From Corallococcus sp. NCRR (GTDB lineage Bacteria > Myxococcota > Myxococcia > Myxococcales > Myxococcaceae), in the NCBI RefSeq assembly GCF_026965535.1, contig NZ_CP114039.1, positions 558,001 to 622,000 of the forward strand: DNA of 64,000 nt, read 5' to 3'. Numbering within the stretch: position 1 is the first letter of the stretch; every line of letters begins with the position of its first letter. The notes beneath the pieces were generated by a model. The model was given only the letters and a program-made list of their open reading frames with translations. It did not search any database and was not told the origin of the DNA. The position numbers and the translations under genes were made by a program. Positions 26,173 to 33,844 of the stretch are shown here, piece by piece.

Positions 26173-27396
26173 ATGGCTGTCCTGCACCGTGGACTGCGGC
26201 TGGGTATGGCATTGCTCGCGAGCTTCACGGCCCCCGCCTGCGGGCCGGAGCTACCGGCCGGTGCCGCGCTGGAGGTGGGCGAACAGGAGCTGGAGGCGGC
26301 GCGGTCGCCCCTGCCGCCCCTGAACCGTGAGGCGTTGCGACAGGCCATCGAGGGACTGCCGAACGCGGAGGTGTCCGGCGCGCTGGTCCGGGTGAGCGGC
26401 GCGGAGGGACGCTGGCTGGGCACGTCTGGCGTGGCCGACATCCGCACCGGCGCTCCCGTGCCCGCGGACGCGCACTTCCGCATTGGCAGCATGACGAAGA
26501 CCTTCACGGCCACCGTCGTGTTGCAGCTCGCCGCCGAGGGGCGCGTGGACCTGGACCGGCCCGTCCAGGACTACCTGCCGCGCCTGCTGCCCGCGGGCGT
26601 CTACGCGCCCATCACCGTGCGCCAGCTGCTCAACTTCACCCACGGCCTGCCCGGCGTGCCGGTGCCTCAGAAGGACCCCGACTGGTTCTTCGAGAACCGC
26701 TTCCGGCGTTTCAGCCCCCGGGAGCTCGTCTCCCTGGCGCTCCCCCAGGGCCCCCGCTTCGCCCCGGGCACGCAGCAGGAGTACGGCAACATCGGCTACC
26801 TCGTCGCGGGGCTGCTCATCGAACAGGTGACGGGCCGGCCCTACGGGGACGCGGTGCGCGAGCGCATCCTGCGGCCGCTGCACCTGCGGGACACCTTCGT
26901 CCCCGGCAACGATGTGACCCTCCCCGGCCGCCACGCGCGCGGCTACGAGGAGGTCGCGCCGGAAGAGACGGGCTGCCCGACGGGTGCCATCGTGTACGGC
27001 ACGCGCTGCCTGGTGGACGTCACCGAGGCCAGCCAGTCCGTGCCCTGGGCCGCCGGAGAGATGATCTCCACCGCCGAGGACCTGGACCGCTTCCTCGTCG
27101 CGCTCTTCCAGGGCCGGCTGCTGCCGCGCAAGCAGCAGGAGGAGCTGTTCACCGTCCCGGACCTGCCCGCCGCGGGAGGCGGTCGCGCCACCTACAGCGC
27201 GGGGCTCTCCCGCTACGACCTCAATGGCGTCATCTTCTGGGGAAAGTCGGGCGACCGGCACGGCTACAACAACGGGATGGGCGCCACGCGGGACCTGCGC
27301 CGTCGCCTCATCTATTCGGTCAACACGCTCCACATGGGAGGGGACCAGCCAGACATCGCCGCGCGGATCATCGCGGCGGCGCTGCAGGGAGGTTAA
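26173..27396 (+). CDS. Serine hydrolase of the beta-lactamase/DD-peptidase fold (lipoprotein)
   Basis: The 407-residue product has a lipoprotein signal ending in ASFTAPAC (Cys23) and the class C-like serine hydrolase fold. The nucleophile and base are Ser106 and Lys109 in SMTK, the second motif is Tyr204-Gly-Asn206 in EYGNIGY, and the third is GKSGDRHGY near 355 in the place of KTG/HTG. Substrates in this family include peptidoglycan stems, D-amino acid peptides, esters and lactams. GGAG lies before the ATG. The gene is followed after 29 bases by a GST gene on the same strand. Confidence 0.9.
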   Translation: MAVLHRGLRLGMALLASFTAPACGPELPAGAALEVGEQELEAARSPLPPLNREALRQAIEGLPNAEVSGALVRVSGAEGRWLGTSGVADIRTGAPVPADAHFRIGSMTKTFTATVVLQLAAEGRVDLDRPVQDYLPRLLPAGVYAPITVRQLLNFTHGLPGVPVPQKDPDWFFENRFRRFSPRELVSLALPQGPRFAPGTQQEYGNIGYLVAGLLIEQVTGRPYGDAVRERILRPLHLRDTFVPGNDVTLPGRHARGYEEVAPEETGCPTGAIVYGTRCLVDVTEASQSVPWAAGEMISTAEDLDRFLVALFQGRLLPRKQQEELFTVPDLPAAGGGRATYSAGLSRYDLNGVIFWGKSGDRHGYNNGMGATRDLRRRLIYSVNTLHMGGDQPDIAARIIAAALQGG

Positions 27397-27425
27397 CCTG
27401 CCACGCCACATTCACGGGAGGCGCC

Positions 27426-28058
27426 ATGTCCGCGCTCGACAAGCCTGTCATCATCGGCCGTTCCAGCTCGCACTTCACACGCATTGCCCGGCTCTTCGCC
27501 GTGGAGCTGGGCGTCGACCATTCCTTCCAGGTGGTGAGGGACCTCCTGTCCACGAACCCGGAGGACTACGGCGGCAACCCCGCGCTCCGGATCCCGGTCC
27601 TGAAGACAGCGCAAGGGGCCTGGTTTGGCGCGCTCAATGTCTCACGTGAGCTGTGGCGACAGTCGAATCCCAGGCTCCGGGTGGTGTGGCCGGAGGACCT
27701 GGACACGCCGCTGCTGGCGAACCTGCAGGAGCTCACCCTGCAGGCCATGGCAACGGAGGTGACGCTGGTCATGGAGAAGCTGGCCGGCGCCGGTGAAGGC
27801 ACGACCCACGCACGCAAGCTCCGTGAGTCCCTGCTCAACATGATGTCGTGGTTGGAGGAGAACGCGAGCGCCGCGCTGGCCGCGCTCCCGCCCGAGCGGG
27901 ACCTGAGCTACCTGGAGGTCGCCCTCTTCTGCCTCGTGACCCATCTGGAGTTCCGGGACGTCCTACCCACGGCCTCCTATGCGGCACTGAACCGCTTCTG
28001 TCAGCAGTTCGCCCAGCGCCCCTCCGCCAGCGCGACCCAGTTCCGCTTTGATGTCTGA
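27426..28058 (+). CDS. Glutathione S-transferase-like protein
   Basis: The 210-residue product has the N-terminal thioredoxin-like half (about 1-85) with VIIGRSSSHFTRIARLFAVEL, and the substrate/cofactor strand-turn ALRIPVLKT near 55-65, where the cis-Pro of GSTs (RIPVL) is visible. The C-terminal half is helical as in GSTs. GGAGG lies 4 bases before the ATG, a strong ribosome binding site. It may conjugate or reduce a xenobiotic or an endogenous metabolite. The nucleophile is not obvious (Ser in RSSSH is a candidate). Confidence 0.85.
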   Translation: MSALDKPVIIGRSSSHFTRIARLFAVELGVDHSFQVVRDLLSTNPEDYGGNPALRIPVLKTAQGAWFGALNVSRELWRQSNPRLRVVWPEDLDTPLLANLQELTLQAMATEVTLVMEKLAGAGEGTTHARKLRESLLNMMSWLEENASAALAALPPERDLSYLEVALFCLVTHLEFRDVLPTASYAALNRFCQQFAQRPSASATQFRFDV

Positions 28059-28076
28059 GAACACCCGGACTTCGCC

Positions 28077-28268
28077 GTGCGAGCAATTCCCGTATATTTC
28101 CGCATCAACGCGGACACTCCGGGACTGCGTGCAGGAGTGGAAGCCGCGCTGAGAATGCTCCGTTCGTCCCATCCTGGCTGGACGTTCGAGGTGCGCTGGG
28201 GCATTGACCTCCGCTTGCCACCCCTGCCTGACTGGGCCACCGTGGGCCACCAGCAAGAGGGCCGCTGA
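28077..28268 (+). CDS. Short protein of unknown function (63 residues)
   Basis: A GTG at 28077 starts MRAIPVYFRINADTPGLRAG and the frame ends with TGA at 28266-28268. It is in the same frame as the stop of the GST gene 19 bases upstream. No ribosome binding site is evident. The stop overlaps the ATG of the next gene by one base (TGATG), which suggests translational coupling. No family is recognised. Confidence 0.45.
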   Translation: MRAIPVYFRINADTPGLRAGVEAALRMLRSSHPGWTFEVRWGIDLRLPPLPDWATVGHQQEGR

Positions 28269-28585
28269 TGTCCGTCGCAATTCTCGTCAGCTTCAAAGCG
28301 AAAGACAGGGAATCACTCTACATTCCGGTTGCCACCCAAGGGGCGTACCACGCCTTGTGGCTTCCGGCGGCGGAGAAGCTTGGACTCAAGTGGGTTCCCC
28401 TGTTTGAAGACGGCCCCATTGTCGACGTGGGAGAGCTGCCGGCATTGATGGATGAGCTCCGGAAGCTGCGGGACGCGCTGGCAGGAAACCCGAAGAACGA
28501 TGATCTTCTCGAACGTATCGATTGGATTCTGGAGGAGTTCAGCAGGCTGGACCTCACCGAGATCTCCAGAATCTCCATTGGCTGA
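28268..28585 (+). CDS. Small acidic protein, possible immunity-type
   Basis: The 105-residue product begins MSVAILVSFKAKDRESLYIP and has an acidic, Leu-rich C-terminal half (VGELPALMDELRKLRDALAG, WILEEFSRLDLTEISR) with no signal peptide. Size, charge and helical character recall immunity proteins of polymorphic toxins, but no toxin is adjacent, so this is a guess. Its start overlaps the stop of the preceding short gene (TGATG). The two may work as a pair. Confidence 0.6.
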   Translation: MSVAILVSFKAKDRESLYIPVATQGAYHALWLPAAEKLGLKWVPLFEDGPIVDVGELPALMDELRKLRDALAGNPKNDDLLERIDWILEEFSRLDLTEISRISIG

Positions 28586-28605
28586 TGGCTGAGCCCCTCC
28601 CGGCG

Positions 28606-29028
28606 CTACGGCCGCCGAGGTGCTCTCTTCCGTCGCGCGCCCGACGCTGCGCCTCGCAGGAGGCGGCGGAACGTAGGGCACTCCATGTGGCTTGGCGCGG
28701 GGCAGGACGCGGCGTGCCGCAGGCCGTCCCGCATCGCGCTCAGCTCGCGGATGGTCTTGTCCAGCTTCTCCGCCTGGGCTGAGAGCATCTTCCGGTCGAT
28801 TCGCGGCTGCCCGCCTGGCGCGAACATGCGCGAAATCTCATCGAGCGTGAAGCCCGCGGCCCGGCCCATCGCGATCAGCGCCAGCCGCTCCAGCACCTCG
28901 GGCCCGAACAGACGGCGCAGCCCCCGCCTGCCGATGGAGGCGATAAGCCCCCGCTCTTCATAGAAGCGCAGTGTCGAGGCGGGAACGCCCGAGCGCTTCG
29001 CCACCTCCGTGATGTCCAATGCCGTCAT
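28606..29028 (-). CDS. MerR-family transcription regulator with CX7C motif
   Basis: The ATG at 29028 gives 140 residues: MTALDITEVAKRSGVPASTL starts the MerR winged helix (residues 1-75, with LRFYEERGL and GRRGLRRLFG), followed by the long dimerisation helix (about 78-112). The C-terminal part has CPAPSHMEC, a CX7C spacing like the metal loop of CueR, ZntR and PbrR, then a basic tail. A metal- or thiol-sensing role is thus possible but unproven. The promoter dyad of the divergent methyltransferase lies 11 bases upstream of this start. The regulator probably activates that gene and controls itself. Confidence 0.88.
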   Translation of the reverse strand: MTALDITEVAKRSGVPASTLRFYEERGLIASIGRRGLRRLFGPEVLERLALIAMGRAAGFTLDEISRMFAPGGQPRIDRKMLSAQAEKLDKTIRELSAMRDGLRHAASCPAPSHMECPTFRRLLRGAASGARRKRAPRRP

Positions 29029-29032
29029 CCTC

Positions 29033-29063
29033 TTGACCTCAAGTCGACTTGAAGTGGCACCCT
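29033..29063 (+). promoter_or_regulatory. MerR-type promoter with SoxR-box-like dyad
   Basis: A -35 TTGACC (29033-29038) is followed by a 19-base spacer, then CACCCT (29058-29063) as the weak -10. Long spacers of 19 bases are the hallmark of MerR-controlled promoters. The spacer contains the perfect palindrome TCAAGTCGACTTGA (29039-29052), very similar to the SoxR box CCTCAAGTTAACTTGAGG. It lies between the divergent MerR gene and the methyltransferase gene. Confidence 0.72.
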
Positions 29064-29103
29064 GCGGGTGATGATTCTTGAAGGCAAGCTGAAGGAGCGC
29101 CCC

Positions 29104-29934
29104 ATGAATGACACGGACGAGCAGTCGAAGCTTTGGAACGGCACCGCCGGACGCGCCTGGGCGGAAAACCAGGAGGTGCTCGACGCGATGTTCAAGCCGT
29201 TCGAGGACCTGCTCGTCGAAGCCGTCGTCGCAAGCTCCGCGCGCCAGGTGCTCGACGTGGGTTGCGGTACCGGCAGCACGACGCTCGCTATTGCACGGCG
29301 GCTTGGCGCCATGGGCAACTGCACCGGCATCGACATTTCCGAGCCGATGCTCGCCACCGCCCGGGCCCGGGCCGAACAGGAGGGCATTCCGGCCCACTTC
29401 ATCCGCGCCAACGCGCAGTCGCACGCCTTCGAGCCCGCGACCTTCGACAGGGTCATCTCGCGCTTCGGCGTCATGTTCTTCGAGGACCCCGTCCAGGCCT
29501 TCGCGAACCTGCGGCGTGCCGCGAAAACCGACGCCAAACTCCTGGCCATCGCGTGGCGGAGCCCCTCGGAGAACCCGTTCATGACGACGGCCGAGCGCGC
29601 CGCGGCGCCGCTCGTGCCGAACCTTCCCGTCCGTCAGCCGGACGCGCCAGGGCAGTTCGCCTTCGCGGACTCGAACCGGGTCCACCGCATCCTGGAGGAG
29701 AGCGGCTGGACCGGAATCGACATCCAGCCCATCGACGTGACCTGCACCCTGCCCGAGAAGGAGCTGGTCCATTACCTGACCCGGTTCGGGCTCCTCGCAA
29801 GGGTCCTCCAGGAGGTGGACGAGACGACTCGCGCCCGGGTCATCGAAACGGTCCGCGCCGCGTTCGAGCCCTTCGTGCATGGAGCGGAGGTCCGCTACAC
29901 CGCTGCCTGCTGGAAGGTGGCTGCCAGCCCCTGA
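29104..29934 (+). CDS. Class I SAM-dependent methyltransferase
   Basis: From the ATG at 29104 (AGGAG 6 bases upstream) the product has 276 residues. Motif I VLDVGCGTGSTT is near residues 47-58, and the following GIDISEPML holds the acidic residue that binds the SAM ribose. FDRVISRFGVMFF is the post-motif II strand. The C-terminal half likely forms the substrate cap. The divergent MerR regulator and its dyad suggest that expression is induced by a small molecule or stress. The substrate is unknown. Confidence 0.9.
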   Translation: MNDTDEQSKLWNGTAGRAWAENQEVLDAMFKPFEDLLVEAVVASSARQVLDVGCGTGSTTLAIARRLGAMGNCTGIDISEPMLATARARAEQEGIPAHFIRANAQSHAFEPATFDRVISRFGVMFFEDPVQAFANLRRAAKTDAKLLAIAWRSPSENPFMTTAERAAAPLVPNLPVRQPDAPGQFAFADSNRVHRILEESGWTGIDIQPIDVTCTLPEKELVHYLTRFGLLARVLQEVDETTRARVIETVRAAFEPFVHGAEVRYTAACWKVAASP

Positions 29935-29958
29935 GCGCTCAGCACATCCCCGGATGAA

Positions 29959-29987
29959 CCTCCTGGCGGCATTCACTCGCCAGGAGG
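29959..29987. terminator. Bidirectional terminator between convergent genes
   Basis: CCTCCTGGCG (29959-29968) pairs perfectly with CGCCAGGAGG (29978-29987). It lies between the methyltransferase gene ending at 29934 (plus) and the lipoprotein gene ending at 30008 (minus). No strong T run is seen. Confidence 0.6.
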
Positions 29988-30007
29988 CTCCAATCCGAGG
30001 CGTCAGC

Positions 30008-30307
30008 TCAGATGGCGACGCAGTTCGTGCCGTTGGAATCACAGGCGTAGCACGTGCCATACCAGCACACGTTGTTACCGCCCGGGACACCACAGCGCAT
30101 TCCACACCAACCGCAGTTCTCCAGGTCGCTGTAGACGCTCGTACACACGCCGTTGCACACCGCTTCGCCATCCGCGCCACAGGTGAGCTCGCTGCCAACG
30201 CTCGTGACGTCGGAGGGGCTCGCTTCGTTCTCCACCTGCGGGTTCCCACCGCAGCCGGCCAGCAACGCGACGCAGCTCACCATGAGCACTGCTGCTCTCT
30301 TGAACAT
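30008..30307 (-). CDS. Small Cys-rich lipoprotein (99 residues)
   Basis: The product has a lipoprotein signal MFKRAAVLMVSCVALLAGC (Cys19 in the lipobox LLAGC) and a short mature part with about ten Cys, for example CGADGEAVCNGVC and CGWCGMRC. A folded disulfide-rich module on the surface is likely. AGGA lies 8 bases before the ATG. No domain name can be given. It resembles in style the lipoproteins at 11322, 11834 and 42993, which suggests a family of small surface proteins in this organism. Confidence 0.75.
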   Translation of the reverse strand: MFKRAAVLMVSCVALLAGCGGNPQVENEASPSDVTSVGSELTCGADGEAVCNGVCTSVYSDLENCGWCGMRCGVPGGNNVCWYGTCYACDSNGTNCVAI

Positions 30308-30434
30308 GACAGGTTCCTCTCAGGTCCGGATGCGGTGCTTCCGTGGTCCCGGTACGGGTCGCCGGGGCGGACCTGAAAGTTTTCTAGACCATTCTTCCTG
30401 AAGCTCACAGACAATCGCTCACTCAACACAGACA

Positions 30435-30454
30435 GTGAAATCAAGGGATTTCAC
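30435..30454 (-). terminator. Possible terminator after the aldehyde dehydrogenase gene
   Basis: GTGAAATC (30435-30442) and GATTTCAC (30447-30454) form a perfect 8-bp hairpin with loop AAGG, 30 bases beyond the stop of the aldehyde dehydrogenase gene on the minus strand. It is AT-rich and lacks a clean T run, so it is only a candidate. Confidence 0.4.
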
Positions 30455-30484
30455 GAACTGTTGGAGCCGCGACGGATGAAGGCC

Positions 30485-31993
30485 TCACGCGGGCCAGTTG
30501 CCTTCCATGGGATGCGGGCCATCCGTGAAGGCACGCACCAGGTGGATGCCACCGACGAAGGCGCCTGCCCAGGAGCCGCCCCTGCCGCCGAAGGACTCCT
30601 CACGGTCGCCACGCGAGCGCAGCGCATTGATGCCCACCTTGAAGGCATGGAGCCGCTCCGCGATGCGCCGGGCGAGCTCCGGGTCATCCGTCGCCACCGA
30701 GGCCACGAGCGCGCCATTGGAGACGTTGGCCTCCCGCAGCAACTCCTCCTCGGAGTCCACCGACACCAGGAGGTCGACGGGGCCAAAGGGTTCACGCAGG
30801 TAGAGCTCGCTGTCGCGCGGGACACCGAAGAGCAGGACGGGCGGCAGGTACGCGCCCCGCTCCTGCCGCGCGGTGAAGGCATCCTCCGCAAGCATCCCCT
30901 GATGCAGCACCTGCGTGCCCTGCTCCCGCGCCTGGGCGATAAGAGAGCGGAGCTCCTCGGCCTTGCTGGGGGAGATGAGCGGCCCGAAGTCCACGTGCGC
31001 CCCCAGGACCGGATTGCCGACACGCAACGTGGAGACCGCATCGACATACGTCCGGACGAACTTCGGGACGAGCGACTTTTCGACGACCCAGCGCGTGTAG
31101 GCGGTGCAGCGCTGCTTGCCGAAGTCGAAGCCCGCGCGAATCTGTGCGCCGAGCCCATCCCAATCCGAGAAGTGCGTGACCGCGTAGGCGTTCACGCCCT
31201 CCATCTCCAACGCGTAGCGCTTGTCCGTGTCACGCAGGCGGCGGTGGACCTCGCCCCCGTTGGCGCGGCCGCCAATGAAGGCGACGCCCGCGATGTGGGA
31301 ATGTCCGACGAGCGCCTCGGAGAGGTCCCTCCCGCGTCCACCGACGAGCGAGACGGGCAGGCCCGCGCGGCGCAGCAACGCGAAGGCGAGCGTGAGGGAG
31401 ACGCCGCCGCCCTGGGTCGGAATCTTCGCGATGACCGAGTTGCCCGCGAGCGACTGCACGAGCACGTTGAGCAGCAGGACGGAGAACGGATAGTTCCAGG
31501 AGGCGATGTTCGAGACCAGGCCGAGCGGCTTGCGGCCATCGAGCATCCGGTCCATCCGCTCCAGGTACCACGCGATGCCCGCGAGACACCGGTCCACGTC
31601 GTTGGAGGCCGTGGGCAGCGTCTTGCCGATGTCCCACGCGAGAATGCGGACGAGCAGGTCCCGGTGTGAATGGAGCAACACCACCGCCTCCGCGACAGCA
31701 CGGGCGCGCTCATCGAGCGGACGCGCCGCCCAGGGCCCGAACTCCGCCGCTGCCTGCTCGACGCCCGCGGCGACCTGCGCGGCGCCCAGCAGCGGCAGCT
31801 CCGCGAGGACGCTGCCATCAATGGGCGACACAGCGTTGAACCAGGCAGGCGGCTGGACCCACCTTCCCGCGACGGGAGAGAGCAGCCGGCCCTGGGAGTC
31901 GAAGGCCTCCGGCACGGCCCTCCGGGCCTCGGCCAGCAGGAGGCGACTTTCAAGATGACGAAGGGGCTCGCCAACACGTTCGGTATCCAGCAT
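30485..31993 (-). CDS. Aldehyde dehydrogenase family protein
   Basis: I start it at the ATG at 31993 (502 residues) since GGAGGAG lies 6 bases upstream. The fold is that of NAD(P)-dependent aldehyde dehydrogenases. The residue pattern is recognisable but divergent: Asn167 in SWNYPF, Glu263 in ALEMEG (usually ELGG) and the catalytic Cys296 in GKQRCTAYTR (usually GQxC). All three key residues are present, so it is probably active on an unknown aldehyde. It is divergent from a 3-hydroxyacyl-CoA dehydrogenase gene, which may belong to the same pathway. Confidence 0.85.
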   Translation of the reverse strand: MLDTERVGEPLRHLESRLLLAEARRAVPEAFDSQGRLLSPVAGRWVQPPAWFNAVSPIDGSVLAELPLLGAAQVAAGVEQAAAEFGPWAARPLDERARAVAEAVVLLHSHRDLLVRILAWDIGKTLPTASNDVDRCLAGIAWYLERMDRMLDGRKPLGLVSNIASWNYPFSVLLLNVLVQSLAGNSVIAKIPTQGGGVSLTLAFALLRRAGLPVSLVGGRGRDLSEALVGHSHIAGVAFIGGRANGGEVHRRLRDTDKRYALEMEGVNAYAVTHFSDWDGLGAQIRAGFDFGKQRCTAYTRWVVEKSLVPKFVRTYVDAVSTLRVGNPVLGAHVDFGPLISPSKAEELRSLIAQAREQGTQVLHQGMLAEDAFTARQERGAYLPPVLLFGVPRDSELYLREPFGPVDLLVSVDSEEELLREANVSNGALVASVATDDPELARRIAERLHAFKVGINALRSRGDREESFGGRGGSWAGAFVGGIHLVRAFTDGPHPMEGNWPA

Positions 31994-32251
31994 GGGTGCT
32001 CCTCCTCGCGCGGCAGGCCGCGCTGAATCAATTGAAACCACGGCTCATGACAAGCTGCGGCATGAGCGCAATATCGTCATGCACGCCCCGTCCGTCTGGG
32101 GGGGCAGGCAGGGGCCCGCCGGACGGGATGTGCGTCCCCTGAAGGCTCGGCGCGTCACACACGCGCCCTGGACAATTGCAGCCACTATTCAAGGGATTGC
32201 CACGCGTGCGGCGGGCAGCCACGCTCGTGTCACATGGGACACAAGCGGCTG

Positions 32252-33193
32252 ATGAGGATTGGCGTTGTCGGCGGCGGAGCCATGGGGTGCGGCATCGCGC
32301 TCGAGCTCGCCATGGCTGGCAGACAGGTGGTGCTCTTCAACCGGCATGCGGGCAGCAGCGAGGCCGCGCGCGTGAAGCTGGAGCGCGACGCGGCGCTGCT
32401 GGTGGAGACGGGGTTGCTCGGCGCGGAGCAACGCACCCTCGCGCTCGCGCGCATCCATCGCACCACGGAGCTCGCCGAGGCCGCCGTGGTCCAGGACCTG
32501 GTCATCGAATCCATCCCCGAGGACCTGGCGCTCAAGCAGCAGCTCTTCAAGGAGCTGGACCGGCTCGCGGCACCGGACACCCTGCTCGCCACCAACACCA
32601 CCGCGCTGAGCGTGACAGCCATTGCCCGCGACTGCGCACACCCCGAGCGGGTCCTCTCCGCGCACTACTACCTGCCCGCGCACCTGGTGCCGCTGGTGGA
32701 CGTCATCCCCGGCGAGAAGACGTCCCCCGACGCGGTGGAGACGGTGCGGCGCTTCCTCGAGGAGCTGGGCAAGTCGCCCGTGGTGTTCGCGCGGGACGTG
32801 CCGGGCTCGGTGGGCCCGCGCCTGCAGCAGGCGCTCATCGGCGAAGCGCTCCGGATCGTGACGGAGGGCGTGGCCACGCCGGAGATGGTGGACCGCGTGC
32901 TCACCCAGGGCATCGGGCGGCGCCTGGGGGCCTCTGGCATCTTCGACCGGCTGGACCTCGTGGGCCTGGACTTCATCACGAACGTCCTGCGCGGCGCGGG
33001 GCGCCCGGTGCCGCCGGTGCTCGAGCAGAAGGTGGACCAAGGCCAGCTGGGCCTGAAGACGGGCCAGGGCTTCTATCCATGGACGCCGGACAGCGCCGCC
33101 GCCTTCGAGGAGCGCATGGCCCGCCACCTCATCACACAGCTGCGCGAGGACCGGGCCGCGGGCCGCCTGCCCACGCCGGAGTCCGAGGAATGA
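32252..33193 (+). CDS. 3-hydroxyacyl-CoA dehydrogenase-like protein
   Basis: I prefer the ATG at 32252 (313 residues; an ATG at 32234 adds six residues) because the dinucleotide-binding MRIGVVGGGAMGCG then begins at the N-terminus. The protein has the 3-hydroxyacyl-CoA dehydrogenase layout: Rossmann half (about 1-185) with LLATNTTALSVT, the catalytic His in VLSAHYYLPAHLVP (about 135-148), and the C-terminal helical half with LDLVGLDFITNVL. It oxidises or reduces a 3-hydroxyacyl thioester or related acid. Its stop overlaps the start of the next gene (ATGA). Confidence 0.9.
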   Translation: MRIGVVGGGAMGCGIALELAMAGRQVVLFNRHAGSSEAARVKLERDAALLVETGLLGAEQRTLALARIHRTTELAEAAVVQDLVIESIPEDLALKQQLFKELDRLAAPDTLLATNTTALSVTAIARDCAHPERVLSAHYYLPAHLVPLVDVIPGEKTSPDAVETVRRFLEELGKSPVVFARDVPGSVGPRLQQALIGEALRIVTEGVATPEMVDRVLTQGIGRRLGASGIFDRLDLVGLDFITNVLRGAGRPVPPVLEQKVDQGQLGLKTGQGFYPWTPDSAAAFEERMARHLITQLREDRAAGRLPTPESEE

Positions 33194-33783
33194 GCGCCGA
33201 CGTCGTGCTCGTGGACCCCGCGGCGCTGTCCGACTTCATGGCGGACGCCGTTCGGGAGTACTCAACGTGCACGCCGGAGCTGCCGCCGCGCAGCTGGGCG
33301 GTGCTGCTGGGGCGCTTCACGGACGACGCGATGCACGTGGAGCGCGTGGGCTTCGCCACCAACATCCGCGAGACCGACGACACCGTGCTCCAGGAATTCG
33401 AAGCGGCCATCATCCCCCGCTTCGGCGCCTGCTACGCCAACGGGAGGCGCGGCTATTGGTGTGAGCCCCGCGAGCTGCTGCGCATCACCGCCGAGGCCGA
33501 GGCGGAAGGGCTGGAGGTGCTCGGCTCCATCCACCTGCACCCGGACTGGCACCGCATCGGCCCGCCCCACGAGCGCGGCCTGCGCGTCAGCCAGGAGCCC
33601 ACGCCCATGGACAGACACCTGTTCCAGGGCAGCGGCTGGCCGCTCAACATGATCCTCTACCTGGAGCGGAGGGAAGGCAGGCTCTACCACTCGCTCGGAG
33701 CGTGGGCCCCGCCCGCCGACGCAGCGCCCGAAGCAGGTTGCCGTGCGCTCGCCATCCGCATGCGCACTCCGGAGAGAAACTGA
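33190..33783 (+). CDS. JAMM/MPN+ metalloprotease-like protein
   Basis: The ATG at 33190 overlaps the preceding TGA (ATGA), so the two genes are translationally coupled; the product has 197 residues. The JAMM (Mov34/MPN/PAD-1) zinc motif is visible as HLHPD (His115, His117) and, after a loop about 12 residues longer than usual, EPTPMD with Asp141 in the place of the PSxxD of the family. GFATNIRETDD earlier holds candidate acidic residues. Bacterial JAMM proteins cleave ThiS/MoaD-like carrier proteins or ubiquitin-like tags, for example the CysO-cysteine peptidase Mec. The substrate here is unknown. Confidence 0.82.
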   Translation: MSADVVLVDPAALSDFMADAVREYSTCTPELPPRSWAVLLGRFTDDAMHVERVGFATNIRETDDTVLQEFEAAIIPRFGACYANGRRGYWCEPRELLRITAEAEAEGLEVLGSIHLHPDWHRIGPPHERGLRVSQEPTPMDRHLFQGSGWPLNMILYLERREGRLYHSLGAWAPPADAAPEAGCRALAIRMRTPERN

Positions 33784-33784
33784 A

Positions 33785-33817
33785 GAGCCGCCTGGGGCAG
33801 GTGCCTCCAGGCGGCTC
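33785..33817. terminator. Bidirectional terminator
   Basis: GAGCCGCCTGG (33785-33795) and CCAGGCGGCTC (33807-33817) form a perfect 11-bp stem with an 11-base loop. It lies between the JAMM gene ending at 33783 (plus) and the RND pump gene ending at 33845 (minus). Confidence 0.75.
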
Positions 33818-33844
33818 ATTCAACCGCGCTGCTCCAACCGCCGC

